A DNA stretch of 64,000 nt from the NCBI RefSeq assembly GCF_027887165.1, contig NC_077227.1, forward strand, positions 74,218,305 to 74,282,304, read 5' to 3'. A program made the translations under genes and the position numbers. Numbering within the stretch: position 1 is the first letter of the stretch; every line of letters starts with the position of its first letter. This DNA is from Monodelphis domestica (lineage: Eukaryota > Chordata > Mammalia > Didelphimorphia > Didelphidae). Shown one piece after another: positions 1 to 11,205 of this stretch. The notes below the pieces were generated by a model. That model searched no databases. It saw only the letters and a program-made list of their open reading frames with translations, and was not told the DNA's origin.

Positions 1-36
1 TTCCTTCATAATTCCTTCATATTCTTCACTTCATTT

Positions 37-141
37 CCTTCACAAATTATTCTTATATATTTTCTTATATATAATTTTTCTCATATGTAATATATAATAA
101 TATTTCTTATATAATCATTCTTCTTTTACAACACAATTAAC
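37..141 (+). repeat. Left arm of a 105-bp inverted repeat
   Basis: This AT-rich stretch is the reverse complement of 3832-3936. Aligning the two by eye gives three mismatches in 105 positions (about 97% identity). It lies directly upstream of an L1-like 3' end, so it may be part of an L1 3' untranslated region. The match is too long and ordered to be a chance result of base composition. Confidence 0.85.
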
Positions 142-330
142 TTGGAAATATGTATTGCAAGACAGCGTGTGTACAACCTCTATCATATTACCTGCTGAAT
201 TGGGGAAGGAGGGAAGGATGTGAAGAGAGAGAGAACATGGATCACAAATGTTCGAAAACATTTAAATTTTATCTACATGTAATCCAGAAAAAAAAATCTA
301 ATAAATAAAATTTTAAAAAGACTACGTGGA
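142..330 (+). mobile_element. L1 LINE 3' end fragment
   Basis: The stretch has the layout I know from marsupial L1 3' ends: a 'ggaaatatgtattgcaagac' block, then 'tgtacaacctctatcatatt', a G/A-rich run, and a run of A with 'aataaaa' near 300-315. No coding part remains. The family call rests on remembered consensus. Confidence 0.55.
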
Positions 331-834
331 TAGAGAATGCCTTTTCCCCTGATTATATCACTTGGGTTGAAACTCTAAAGAACTTATTTGTATATCTGGC
401 ACAAACAAAACAGATGTGCAACAAGCTGGGCCCAAAGTTGAAAAGGAAAAAGAAAGTAGGCTAGCCTTTAGGATCTATAATAAGGTAATGAGGAACCAAT
501 CCTGTGAAGCATGAAAGATTATATATCCCCACCTCACTTCAGATCTGTGTCTTGCCCCCAGACCTATTCCAGAAACCATGGAAAGAGTAATCTGCCCATC
601 AAGACTCTTAAATCCCTCAGAGGAAAGTAAAATGAGTAGTCTGTTTTTATTTTAAGGAAAGAAAATTGCAAACCTCTTTTACTGGCTCCAAGTTTCCAAT
701 GTAAAACAAAACCTATTGTAATGCCAACATTCTCTTAGTGTTGCTATATGACAACAAGCTATAGAGAACAGTAACATAGTGGGTGCAAACAGGTTATAAT
801 TTATAACCAATGAGGAATTTTAAAGAACAGGAAC
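331..834. other. Unassigned non-coding stretch
   Basis: I see no gene, no clear repeat signature and no long open frame. It is moderately AT-rich, consistent with ancient unrecognised repeat or unique intergenic DNA. Confidence 0.5.
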
Positions 835-1075
835 AAAGAACATTATCAATGTATAGGAAGAGAAAATGGGCTGGTCATATGTCAAGAGAAAAGGACAGCT
901 AGTGTGTTCCCTTAGAATATCAGGAGAAATCACAGGAGATCTCTGGGATGTTGGGTGGATCATCTGAGATAAACCTATGGGAGACTGTGGACAAAAATCA
1001 TGTGGGATGAGTAGGCATGGATAGATCATAGTATATATCACTGGAGGGAACTGTCAAACCAAAAGGTCAAAGAAT
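835..1075 (+). mobile_element. RTE-type LINE fragment (C-terminal coding remnant)
   Basis: Translation near 845-895 gives 'KWAGHMSREKDS', which resembles the conserved K-W-A-G-H-x-x-R motif after the reverse transcriptase of RTE LINEs. Further on comes 'LWETVDKNH', where RTE proteins have 'G..W...A.DR..W'. Stops and frame changes are frequent, so it is an old, dead fragment. Confidence 0.4.
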
Positions 1076-1129
1076 TTCTGTAGTGCCTGGCACATATTAG
1101 ATGAATTGAAAACTTTTGGTGTTGGTGAA

Positions 1130-1860
1130 CTTGTTGCCTCCCAAAGCAGTTCATTATACCTTATGAGGTAGGAAGTTTTTGCCTACAATGAGTTGAAATC
1201 TTTCATTCTGAATGTTGCACCCATTGTTCCCAGTTCTGCTTTCTGAGACCAAATGGAACATCAACTCTCTCACCACCTGAAAGCCCTTTAAATGCAGAAG
1301 ACTCTTGAGTACTTCCCTCCCCTGAGTTTTCTTTTCTACCAGCTAAATATTCCTAGGATGGCCAGGCTTTGTTTCTTATTGTTAGTTCTTCAGAGATTAT
1401 TGGATTCTATGTCTTGCTATCATACAGCAACACCAATAGAATGTTGACACCACAACAATGAGGCTTGGATTCCATGGGAAATGTGGAGTCATTAAAAGAC
1501 CTTTGTTGTCCCCATGACATTCTGTCCTTTAGGCCTTCTCAATTTTACCAATGCCCTTCTTGAGTGCCCAGAACTGATTATAATATCATATAACTAAAGC
1601 AGAAAGAATAGTTCAGTAGAACCTCCTAGCCCTAGAAAACTATGCTTGTCTTTTTAACTGGAGCCTAAAGTTGCCTTAACTTTTTGGCTACCATCTCATC
1701 CTCTAAATCATGTGGAAGCTACAAGCCCCCCAGATCTTTTTTAGATCAATGACTGTCCAGTGAAGCCTTCCCCATTATCTTATATTCATGAAGTTGACGT
1801 TTTAAGCCCAAGTCCAAGACTTTACATTTCTTCCTCCTAAATTCAGGCAAATCTTGAGTA
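1130..1860 (-). mobile_element. L3/CR1 LINE fragment
   Basis: Read on the plus strand, the blocks are those of an antisense L3/CR1 3' half: 'cccattgttcccagttctgc' (1220), 'agcccttta' (1283), a 'tttaccaatgcccttcttga' block (1544), and 'tttggctaccatctcatcct' followed by 'ccccagatctttt' and 'agactttacattt'. About 1378-1510 does not match and may be an insertion. No usable frame remains. Confidence 0.7.
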
Positions 1861-2164
1861 CAAAAGCCTTGCTATTGGGAAATTAATCAGAGAAAAGGTG
1901 GTATCAGTTCAGACCTTTCAGGATAACTTTTTAAAAAGATCTTGGCTAACTAGTTCATCTTAGAAAATGCTTTTGAATTCTAAAAAGTCAAGGAAAATGA
2001 TTGTTAATTGTTACCAATTAGTTTATTGGTTAGTAGGTCAAATGTAACAATCAGTGATGTTTTATGTGCTGTACTTATACAGTCTCCAAGTTATGGTGGG
2101 ATGTCTTGTATGATTTATTGAGCAAAGATTAATTAGACACATACTTTGTGCATATCGCTGATGG

Positions 2165-3110
2165 AGATATAAAGAATGTAGAATCACAGACCTCAAAATT
2201 GTTGGAAGGGTCCCCAGAACTCCTCAGTAAGAACCTCATCTACAACATCCTAGGACAAGCACACATTTTAATAGACATTTATTAAGCATCTGCTATTGCT
2301 AGGTAAAAAAAAGGTAGTCTTCAATTCTCAGCTCAAAGCTTCTGCACGATGGAGAATCCCACCACTTCTCAAGGTAGCCAATTGTAATTTTTTACCTTTC
2401 TGATTATTAGTCATTCTCTTTCAGTCAAAACAAAATCTGCCTCTGGGCTACTTCAGTCAGTCAATAAACACTGATTAAGTGCCTACTATGTGCTAGACGC
2501 TATCTTAACCACTGAGGACACTTCTATTTTTGGCTCCTAGTTCTGCCCTGTGGGGCCAAGCACAAAAAGTCTAATCAATCCACCCTAATTACACCCAATT
2601 CCTTCAACTAATTCTCATATGGCATGGCCTCAAGGGCTCTTATTTTCTCCATTACTCTCTTCTAAACATTCTCTAGCTTACAACAGTGTCCTTAGAAATT
2701 GGTGCCAGGAAGAGGACATAGTAGAGCAGATATGATCTGACCAGCAGGATAGGGGGTAGAAGGAAAATAGCTCTTTCATTCTGAACACAATGGATCTTAT
2801 TCACTTTTTTGAAAGTCCGTGTTAGCACATACTGAGCCAAAAACCCAAGATCTCTTTCATGAGAAATATCTAACTAGGTCTCTCTCATCTTGCATTTGTG
2901 CCATTGATTTTTTAAACCCAATTGTTGGAATTTGCATTTACCACTTTTTCATTTTATTAGTTGGGCATACCATTCTAGTCCATGGAAATCTCTTTCATGC
3001 AGCTATCCCTCTTGGTTTTGTGTCATTTGAAAATGGGGCAAATATCCACTTGGACTCTGACGACGCACTAACTGACTTTCCTTCTACCTTTTGATCTAGC
3101 TGGGAAGTGT
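2165..3110 (-). mobile_element. L3/CR1 LINE fragment with small insertions
   Basis: Antisense L3/CR1: 'atcacagacctcaaaattgt', 'ctacaacatcctagg', 'gagaatcccaccactt', 'ctagttctgccctgtggggc', 'ccttcaactaattctcatat', then ORF2-derived sequence to about 3100. Two short blocks near 2260-2300 and 2450-2512 ('gattaagtgcctactatgtg') belong to another dispersed repeat. The 91-codon frame over 2819-3094 is a by-product of this relic. Confidence 0.65.
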
Positions 3111-3489
3111 AGAGACATTCCCCTCTAACATACATAACTAGCAAGTGTGAGACCGAATTCTAACCAGGATCAAAAAAGCATTCAAAGAAATCAGGCCTAA
3201 TAAAGCCATGCAGTGCCAGTCTGTAATTCTCAGATCAAACTCTGTCACAATACAAGCCATACAGTATTTATATGAAGTTCCCCAGTAAGTGTGTGAAAAC
3301 CTTGAAAAAAAATACTTTTACTGAGCTAAAATTCTCCTTTGTACAACTATCTAACTGCTTATGTAGAAAAGAAACAAATGTTTCCAAGGCCATGCTGGAA
3401 ACCAGAGAAATCTCACCAAACAGAAAACTCCAGTTTAAGCTCATTTGTAAACTATAGAGCACAGTACATAATGGGGACAATCAGGCTAG
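3111..3489. other. Unassigned non-coding stretch
   Basis: Two overlapping short open frames on opposite strands (about 60-70 codons) fall here, but neither has a recognisable motif, splice context or codon bias. I see no repeat that I can name. Confidence 0.45.
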
Positions 3490-3795
3490 AGAAGAGCCTT
3501 GAATCCATACCTCTATAAGGACTGGTTGAAGAGAGTGGAAATTGTAGCCTAGAAAGGAGAAGACTCAGGGAGGGACATGATAGCTATACTCAATAATTTA
3601 AAGAACTGTCATACATTAAAAAGATTACATGTTATAACCCAATGGAATTGCTTGTTGGCTCTGGGAGGGGGGGAGGGAAAAGGGAAGGGAAAAAACATGA
3701 ATCATGCAACCATGGAAAAATATTTTAATATAAAAGATTTTTATTTAAAATTTTTAAAGATAAAAAAAAGAAAGACTGGATCCATTCTATTTGGC
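3490..3795 (+). mobile_element. L3/CR1 3' fragment split by an L1 tail
   Basis: Sense-strand L3/CR1 3' region: 'gagaagactcagggagggac' (3558), 'atgatagctatactcaataa' and 'aaagaactgtcataca'. The sequence resumes at about 3776 with 'tggatccattctatttggcc', which is the next block of the same consensus, so the intervening 155 bases arrived later. Confidence 0.65.
3621..3775 (+). mobile_element. L1-type 3' tail inserted in L3/CR1
   Basis: It carries 'aacccaatggaattgcttgt', a G-rich run and 'catggaaaaatattttaata', followed by A-rich sequence. The same tail type appears at 26732-26926 and 35961-36254. It interrupts the L3/CR1 copy and is therefore younger. It is severely 5' truncated. Confidence 0.6.
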
Positions 3796-3831
3796 CAAAA
3801 AATTTTTAATTAACAACAACAAAAAAAGAAG

Positions 3832-3936
3832 GTTAATTGTGTTGTAAAAGAAGAATGATTATATAAGCAATATTATTATATATTATATATGAGAAAAATT
3901 ATATACAAGAAAATATATAAGAATAATTTGTGAAGG
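3832..3936 (-). repeat. Right arm of the 105-bp inverted repeat
   Basis: This is the reverse complement of 37-141 with three mismatches. On its left is a 'taacaacaacaaaaaaag' stretch resembling an RTE-type tail; on its right a MIR-like tail begins. It carries only the internal block and not the L1 3' end that follows the left arm. Confidence 0.85.
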
Positions 3937-4090
3937 CTCAAGTGTCTGTAAAATGCATTGCATATTTTAAAGTACTATATAAATGTGAACAATTGGGAAA
4001 AAACAGTTATTAAACAGTATGGTCCAAGCACATACAAAGCAAAGCAAAGATAGTTCCTGATTTTAAGGGCTCTACATTCTAATAGCAGTA
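3937..4090 (+). mobile_element. MIR/THER1 tail and a dispersed-repeat fragment
   Basis: 'tgtaaaatgcattgcatatt' and 'aaagtactatataaatgtga' match the 3' tail of MIR-type CORE-SINEs. The next 90 bases ('ctgattttaagggctctaca') resemble the '...cctgccctcaaggagctcacagtct' block of a common marsupial dispersed repeat. Both are old. Confidence 0.5.
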
Positions 4091-4645
4091 GAGAGCACAC
4101 ATGGGGGAGTGGTGCCTAGAGATGGGAGCCTTGGTCAGGAATAATACTAGGATGAGGTCATAGGGAAGTAGATTAACAAATTCCTTCTAAGAACAATGAC
4201 AGAGTTGATTTGATCTTGGTTTTAGAATAAAGTGAAGAGGAGATGAACATGGAAAGCAAGACTGTTGTCTGGAAGATGGGCAAGGGGAGTAGGGAATGAA
4301 ATGGAGCACTGCTGGGGTCTTCTAGGGGTTTGTTAGTAAATCCAGAAAAAAAATACTTATGACATATTTTTCAGTTTAATTTACATTACTAACATTTTCT
4401 ATAATACTTTCCTAAACCCAGACAATGAATAAAAATAAGCTCTGATCTGTAGCTTTTGTCAATATCTGAGGTATAAATGTTCACACTGAAAATGTTACAG
4501 CACAATCCTTGGGTCTGTCTGAAATAGTGGGAATCCCGGGGCAGACATTTCAGAGATGAGCAGGTTAAAGTCTCCAAGATGTGGTTACTGGTCCAAAGTT
4601 AAAGTTGCTGATGAAGTTGTCAAGAAGATGGTAGAGGAGTAAATT

Positions 4646-4692
4646 ATATATGTATATATATATGTGTATATATATGTGTATATATATATAAA
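4646..4692 (+). repeat. TA/TG-rich microsatellite
   Basis: Alternating 'tatatatg' and 'tgtatata' units form about 47 bases of simple repeat with a purine/pyrimidine alternation. Confidence 0.9.
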
Positions 4693-4839
4693 TATTCTTT
4701 TTTCTTTCTTCATGGAAAGAATCATAATACTACCAGAAATAAACCAAATGGTCATGAAATTTAATTAATTTATTGGTACTTATTGAACATGGTAAAACTT
4801 GGAATTAAAACAGACATTATGATCTATCTCCTACAATCT

Positions 4840-5090
4840 CAAGATTTAGGTAAGAAAGATCCTTAGACATTAATTAGTTTAACTTTGAGATTCTATTGAT
4901 TAGGAAATGGAAGCCCAAGGATTATTGATCCTAGATCTAGATCTGGAAAGTCCATCAAAGACCAACTAGTCCAACCCCCTTTTTTGCAGATAAGGAAAAC
5001 CTTGAACCAAGGAAGTTAAATGACTAGCTCAAGGACACACAGACAGTAAGCCCGGTTCATTATGCTATGCTGCCTCCTTCAAATGGAAAT
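4840..5090. mobile_element. Old MIR- or L3/CR1-tail-like relic
   Basis: Blocks such as 'gaccaactagtccaaccccc', 'gcagataaggaaaa' and 'agctcaaggacacacagaca' are characteristic of an ancient repeat ending that recurs across the window (7085, 24137, 25015, 31585, 47465, 51735). I cannot fix the exact family without a library search. Confidence 0.5.
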
Positions 5091-5390
5091 GGAATTAAGA
5101 ATGAATTTAGTTTGCTGTCTTTTGTAGCAGATTCAATCAGTAGTCAACCATAAGGTATAATCACACCTCTGCACAATCTAAAATTCCTTTGGCTTCTGAT
5201 GAGCATGACTCAGGGTCAGTTCCTAGAAAGCCCATTAGCCTGGCAAGAAGGAACTGATTATCAAACCTGACAGTTCTTGCACAGAAAAGGAGAAAATTTA
5301 TTAGAAAGTAAGAAAAACGTGGAGAAAGCCCAACTGATTTACTAGTTAAAAGTTGGCTAGGAATATTCTATTCATAATATCACTGGAAAA

Positions 5391-5812
5391 GAAATAGAGA
5401 TGATAGAGCACAGGACCTGGAGTCAAGAAGATATGAATTCAAATCCTACCTCAGACATTTATTAGCTTTGTGACCCTGACAAGTCACCTAACCTCTATCT
5501 GCCTCAGTTTCCTCATCTGAAAATGGAGATAATAATAGCACCTACTGCAGGGTTGTTGTGAAGATCAAATAGGGTAATATTTGTAAAGCTTTTAGCACAG
5601 TGCCTGTCACATGTTGTTGTTCAGTCATTTCAGACTCTTCATGACCCCATATGGAGATTTTGGCAAAGATACTGGAGTTGTTTCCCATTTTACAGATGAG
5701 AAGGGTCTGGGGCCAGATTCTAACTCAAGTCTTCCTGATTCCAGGCCTGGAGGTCTATCCACGGAGCCACCTAACCTCTAGTACACAGTAGGTGCTTAAT
5801 AACTGCTTATTT
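5391..5812 (+). mobile_element. MIR/THER1 SINE interrupted by another SINE
   Basis: The tRNA-like head ('ggacctggagtcaagaagat'), CORE ('tgcctcagtttcctcatctg') and tail ('ttgtaaagcttttagcacag') are plain. The tail 'cagtgcctgtcaca' is broken at about 5611 and resumes at 5784 as 'cacagtaggtgcttaataac', so the sequence between is an insertion. Confidence 0.75.
5612..5783 (-). mobile_element. tRNA-headed SINE with RTE-type tail, inserted in MIR
   Basis: On the plus strand it begins 'tgttgttcagtcatttcaga', has 'gaccccatatggagattttg' and 'tttacagatgag', and ends 'ctatccacggagccaccta', which is the reverse complement of the usual marsupial SINE. The head-to-tail order shows minus orientation. Similar plus-strand copies lie at 33004, 43870, 46050 and 61226. 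Confidence 0.75.
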
Positions 5813-5829
5813 CTTTCCTTCCTTCCTTC

Positions 5830-7084
5830 CTATGACTGAAAAAAAAAGAGAAAGTAAACATTATTTAGTCTAGAGTGATTTTGCCCAGGCAGAGAGACAG
5901 TGAAGTTTTCTGTTATTTGGTGGTTGGAATTGTTTTCCTAGGGACCCATTTCCAACCCTAACCCAGGTTCCCTAATTTCTAACCCCAGGTGCCACCTGAA
6001 ATGATGATAAATTGTCATGTTTTGATTGCATGCTTGATAAAACTGTTTGAAGACAATATATTTGATGAGAGTTAACTGGTGGTTTAGAAGTCCTGAGAAA
6101 TCAAATCACAGAGGGAACACATGATGAAAGAATATTGGATACACACAGAAAGGAGTATAGATAAAAACTCCTATTTCTGACTCCATGACTTATTTCTTCT
6201 TTTTTCTTTATTAACATGGGTGAAAGGTGAACATCCCTGTAGCCTCTGGCCATTGGCCCTTGTTCTGTCCTTCAGGCACAACAGGAATAAATCTAATCAA
6301 ATGAGTTTGGTGTAGAGGTAAGACATAAGCTGTGGAGGCCATGTCTCTCTCTCTCCTATAGCCTGCCCCTTAGCTCATTATTTTATCTGCAATGATAGTA
6401 AGTAGGGAAGTCCTCCATGGAATAAGAACAGCAATATAATAATAAACTTAGGGAAAACAAAACAGAACAAATGTATAACTCAGTATTATTCAGTGTCCAG
6501 TTTCCCAACCAACTTCTTTCTTTTTCTCTTTTTCTTTGTGTTTTGTTTTTGTTTTTTTTTGGCTCTGCATCTTTTTCTCCTTTAAATTAGCCTTGTCCAG
6601 GTATCATCATTTTCATTGCCTCTCGGATCCCATTTTGGCAGAGGAGGTGAAATAGTGTGGGCAGCTGGAAGAAGAGTAATTATGCTGTTCAAAATGAACT
6701 AGCAAGACTGGGAAATTAAATTGTGCCTGGCTTTCTCCCACCACCCCCCTTTCCAGTCTTGAGGGGTTAGTTGAATGGATGCTGGCAACGCGTCGGAGGC
6801 ATAGCTCTGAGCACAGCTGTCAGGTTTGGAGACAGAGCAGGATGGCTGCAGAGGCAGCATTCAGGCAGATGCCTACAAGGAAACCCAAATAGGATAACAA
6901 CTTGGAAAGAAAGCAACTCGGAGCACAATTCCTATAGCCAGTAATTAAAAGATAGATTCTTCATTCTGGTTGACAAGATTTAAAGGGACAGCAGCATCCT
7001 CTTCCATTCTGTTTTCAGCAATAAATGCAACCTTACAGATTTGTCTTGTCTAGTCCCTTTTCTTTTCATAGTATTCGTTGAAGG
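5830..7084. other. Unassigned non-coding stretch
   Basis: No convincing gene or named repeat. It contains T-rich runs near 6490-6565. I see no conserved frame. Confidence 0.4.
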
Positions 7085-7240
7085 CCAGAGTTGGAAAAAT
7101 CCTTGGCATGCATATAGTTCAACTTGACTGAGTTAAAGATGAGGAAAATAAAGCCCAAGTTGCACCAAAGTTAAAAGAAGAACTGGGACTAGCATATGAT
7201 GTTCTGAATCCCAATTCTAGGCATTTTCTACTCCAATCAA
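7085..7240. mobile_element. Old MIR- or L3/CR1-tail-like relic
   Basis: 'ccagagttggaaaaatcctt', 'agttcaacttgactgagtta' and 'agatgaggaaaata' follow the order of the 'gttggaagg...tagtccaac...gatgaggaaactg' repeat seen elsewhere in this window. Confidence 0.45.
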
Positions 7241-7274
7241 GAACACAAAAGGCCTTTTTGTCCAGCTCAGTGCC

Positions 7275-7443
7275 ATGAGGAAGGAAAGAAAGGGGGAAGG
7301 AAGGGAGGAAGAAAAGAAGGGAAGAAGGGAGGAAGGAAGAAGGAAGGAGTAAAGGGAGAGAGGGAGAGAAGAGAGTGAAGAAGAGAGGAAGGAAGGAAGG
7401 AAGGAAGGAAGAAAGGAAGGAAGGAAGGAGGGAGGGAGGGAGG
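7275..7443 (+). repeat. GGAA/GGGA purine microsatellite, 5' part
   Basis: A run of 'gaagg', 'ggaa' and 'ggga' units, almost pure purine on this strand, ends in 'gggagggaggg' immediately before the LTR at 7444. The same repeat resumes after the second LTR at 11206, so this is one microsatellite split by an insertion. The open frame on its minus strand is a low-complexity artefact. Confidence 0.9.
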
Positions 7444-7781
7444 TGTAAAATGGAGATTTGAACCCCAGACTTCAATCCCCAGAAGTCCTTGGTACTTCCC
7501 AGAATTCCCTATAATCTCACCTGAGTCTCCACCTGGGTGAGATCACAATTGAATATTTAATGGGCTCTCTGCCTCCCAAGAGCCTCTTTCTCTTCTATGC
7601 TCACACACAGCTCTCTTTTCCTCTACTCAGACATGGCAAGATGTAGTTAGTAAGATGTGAATGGGATAATCAGTCCTGGGCACATGGTTTTTATTATTTT
7701 GTATCCTTGATTTCTAATAATCTTTAATAAACCTCTTAAAATATAATACTTTTATTACAGGAGATTAATTTGACTGTAACA
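7444..7781 (+). repeat. 5' LTR of the 3.76-kb fossil element
   Basis: It runs from 'tgtaaaatggag' to 'gactgtaaca'. It aligns end to end with 10871-11205, with roughly two dozen differences and two small length changes. It includes an 'ctttaataaac' polyadenylation-like signal about 60 bases from its end. Confidence 0.85.
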
Positions 7782-8351
7782 GTTAATGGCAACCACTAGA
7801 TTGGATGAGAACTCAATTTTTTTTTCAAAAGATAGCCTAGATAATGTTTTCTAAAAGCCATGTTTCTCCAAGGCTTTTCAGCAAAGCCTCTTTTCTCAGC
7901 TCACTCCTGTTGCCTGCTTATCTGCTTGCCTGCTATCTGCTCCTGCCTGCATTCATCTGCTCTGGCCCTGCTTGGTCACTCTCTTGGTCACCCTGCTCCA
8001 GCCCCCCCCCCCCCGCAACTCTGACCTCTGACCCAGATTGCTCATCACCCCAGGTCCAGCCCCAGGACCCAGGCTGCTGGTAACTGCCCAAATTTCTTCA
8101 GGACTCACAAACCAGCTGGTAAAAATGGGGGTGTTCTTCTTTAGGCTACAGGGACCACAGGGCAGGACAATGAGGGGAAGGAAGAGACTTTTCCAAAACA
8201 GGAAGCTGATTACAAGCATGGCATATTTCACAGGATATGTTTTGAGTGCACTGATTCTATTACTTATCTCACCTGAGATTCAGGGAAGAAATTCATCTCC
8301 CTGAGAGTCTTTGGTCTAATTTGAGATTCCTAAAACCCACCCTCACTATGA

Positions 8352-8545
8352 GGGGGGGGGGGAAGCTCAGTGGCTCAGTGGATTGAGAGCCAGGCCTGGA
8401 GACGTGAGATCCTGGGTTAAAATCTGGCCTCAGACACTTCCTAGCTGTGTGGCCCTGGGCAAGTCACTTGAACCCCATTGCCTACCCTTTACCAATCTTC
8501 AGCCTTCTGACAATAGGCATCTAAATGCATAAAAACCAAGGAACT
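8352..8545 (+). mobile_element. Mar1 CORE-SINE inside the LTR element
   Basis: It begins with a G run, then 'ctcagtggattgagagccag', 'gcctggagacgtgagatcct', 'tctggcctcagacacttcct', 'tgaaccccattgcctaccct'. The 3' part is degraded. Its position between the two LTRs shows that it arrived after, or was carried by, the LTR element. Confidence 0.85.
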
Positions 8546-10870
8546 TTAAAAAAACTGGAGGTTATATTTTTAAGACTTTTCCAACTCCAATTTTTTATTA
8601 AAAATCTCTGTATTTTATTGCATTTTACTGATTGTTTTGTTTAAGATTTAATTTAGTTGGTTTTGAGTTCATATATTAATGCATTCAATACTATTCTGTT
8701 ACACTGAATCATTTTAATGTACTGGGTTTTAACTACTATTATATTCTGTTGCTTTTCCACCTATAACTATACTGAACAAATATTATTGAATAAGCCCATA
8801 TAAAAACAGTTTTTCTATTTTTAACTTTGTAAATTGTCACATAGAGGATAGATGGACTTCATCAGAACTGGTTACAATTGTATAACAACATTTGAAAAAT
8901 TTAATAAGTTTTAGCTAAATATCTCAAATTGATTCTAAAGGGTCTTTTAGACATGATTTTTATATTTATTTTTCCAACAACTCTGGTCATTTTGCCTGTT
9001 TCTAACATGAGATAAGGTCCATTTTAGTAGCTGAAGTAAAATACAAATTTAATCCCCACCTCCCACATTTATAAAAATATGAATGGATGGGACATCACAG
9101 TTTCATACCAAAGGACCTGGGAAGTTAATCCCTTTGGATGACTCTCAAAAGAGGAGCATCTCTCATTAATAACTCTTCAGTTCACTTTACCCAACATCAA
9201 CAGTACAGAGTTTTGGTTTTTTTACTAGAGTCCTCTGCCACATTTTTTAATTAAATCTAGATTTCTTTATGATGTTCTAGACCCAAATAAGTTTTAATTT
9301 GTTTAAAAATATGTTTGCCAACATTGCAACATGAAACAACTGAAAAACTTGTGACAAATATCCATTTTCTTTAAATGTCATATAGCAGACTCAGGTAAAA
9401 TATGATACTGGGTTTGCTTGCTATTGTAATTAATTGTGCTATTGAGAATTTTGGGGATTTTTAACTACTGTTCTTTATTTAAAAAAAAAAACTGTTACCT
9501 TGTAAAATTAATTTGCTCATACTCATAGTGGATCATGGCCAGGCATGAATAGGAAATGGATCTCATTTTTGGTGAGAAAGCCTTGTATTCTATATTTCCT
9601 TAGCTGACACAGTGTGCCAATGATTATAAGCTATAGTTTTGAATTATAAAATTCTTTTATTATTATATTTTTCTTACATGTGCAATATACTATTTCACTC
9701 TTATTTTTTCTCTCCTTTTTATATTTGAAGCATATGTCACCAGTATTAAGATTTTCTTTAACTTTTTTGATTTAGCAGTAATATAAGTTTAAAATACATT
9801 TGCTATAATGTCAATGCATGCCCCAAAAGCTTGAGACTGTAAAAATGATGCCACTAATTGTTAAAAAAAATTATGGGACTTTGCTTAATGATTCTGTCTG
9901 ATTCCAGGACAAGATATAAAAGAGCCATTGCACAGGGCCAAAGAAGCACAAAGCTAAACCTGAATTGTGCCAAAAGAGAACACAGGTCAAAAAAAAAAAG
10001 AAACCAATCCAGGAAGGATTGATGCACTTCTAACCCAATACAAAGGACTTAAATCTAGTGTGAAGACTCAAGGTTTCGATGCTTCACAAACATTAAGATG
10101 TAGGCCTTCCTTGTATCCATACTCTTTGTGAAAATACTTACAGACAAGTATCTCAAATTTGGCTCCTACCTGGCTTCTATAATCTAGTCCCTTTTCTGTC
10201 TTTCATAATGTGGCAACTTTCTGTAGTCCTGGCTACTGACTGGGTAAATGCTTAATTGCTTATATCATTTTAATTGGGCCCTGATTCAAGGACATGTTAT
10301 AGATTTATTTTTCCTTTACTTAGAATTTTTACACATAAGACTTTGATAGTCTATATTTCATACAGAAATTATTTTTTATTTGGATTTTTTAATTTTTTTT
10401 AAATTTATCTTGTCAATTGATTTATATACCTCATAACTCAGCCATGCATCCCTAAGTGATTCCTGTGTTTTTCAATCACTCTCTTCAGGAGGGTAATGTA
10501 TAATTATTATTATTTAAAATTGCAAAGTTTAAATTCCTTTTGAGAGAAATTTTAGGTTAAGAAACATACTACCTCTCCAAATCCAGAAACTGAACTGTCT
10601 GGAGAAGACACCATGAAGATGCCTCCACAGACTACAAGCTACACGAGAAAGCTCAAGAATGAACTTTGGGTGTTGTTGATTGAACATTTATTTGTATGTA
10701 TACTTTCATACCAAAGGGAACTACCCCCTAACTGGCTTTTTGTCAATGCATCTAGTAATCATTGGTTTTGTTCTCTTTTCCTCTTATCCTCAAATTATTG
10801 TAATTTCAAAGTTGGGATGTTTACAAGTCCCAGTGGAGAGACTAGTCTTCTTCCGGCCTCAGGGGGGTAA

Positions 10871-11205
10871 TGTAAAATGGAGATTTGAACCCCAGACTTC
10901 AATCCCCAGAAGTCCTTGGTACTTCCCAGAATTCCTTATAATCTCACCTGAGTCTCCACCTGGGCGAGATCACAATTGAGTATTTAATGGGCTCTCTGCC
11001 TCCCAAGAGTCTCTTCCTCTTCTATGCTCACACGTGCCTCTCTCTTCCTCTACTTGGACATAGCAAGATGTAGTGAGTAAGATGTGAATGGGCTAATCAG
11101 CCCTAGGCATGTGGTTTATTATTTTGTATCCTTGATTTCTAATAATCTTTAATAAACTCTTAAAATATAATACTTTTATTACAAGATATTAATTTAACTG
11201 TTACA
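10871..11205 (+). repeat. 3' LTR of the 3.76-kb fossil element
   Basis: Begins 'tgtaaaatggag' after a G-rich run and ends 'aactgttaca', directly against the GGGA/GGAA microsatellite. Same orientation and length as 7444-7781. Confidence 0.85.

Larger units (their letters stand above)
7444..11205 (+). mobile_element. LTR-bounded retrovirus-like fossil, about 3.76 kb
   Basis: Two direct copies of a 335-338-bp LTR bound about 3.1 kb. Both start with TG and end with CA. A G-rich polypurine-like run (10861-10867) lies just before the second LTR, and a TGG that could begin a primer-binding site occurs at 7787. The interior has no retroviral gene that I can recognise, so it is either a non-autonomous element or a heavily decayed, shortened one. 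Flanks on both sides are GGGA/GGAA repeat; a short duplication such as 'gagg' is possible but cannot be distinguished from the repeat. By-eye LTR divergence of about 7% suggests an age of the order of ten to twenty million years, if a typical mammalian rate applies. Confidence 0.8.

Noticed and set aside
7119-7475. 118-codon frame rich in F, L, P and S
   Set aside because: Translation of the purine microsatellite; low-complexity artefact.
7844-8304. Overlapping 79-92-codon frames just inside the LTR element
   Set aside because: No retroviral or host motif; includes a C run of doubtful accuracy near 8006. Not supported as a gene.
10613-10979. 85- and 99-codon frames before the 3' LTR
   Set aside because: They run into the LTR and show no recognisable protein motif.
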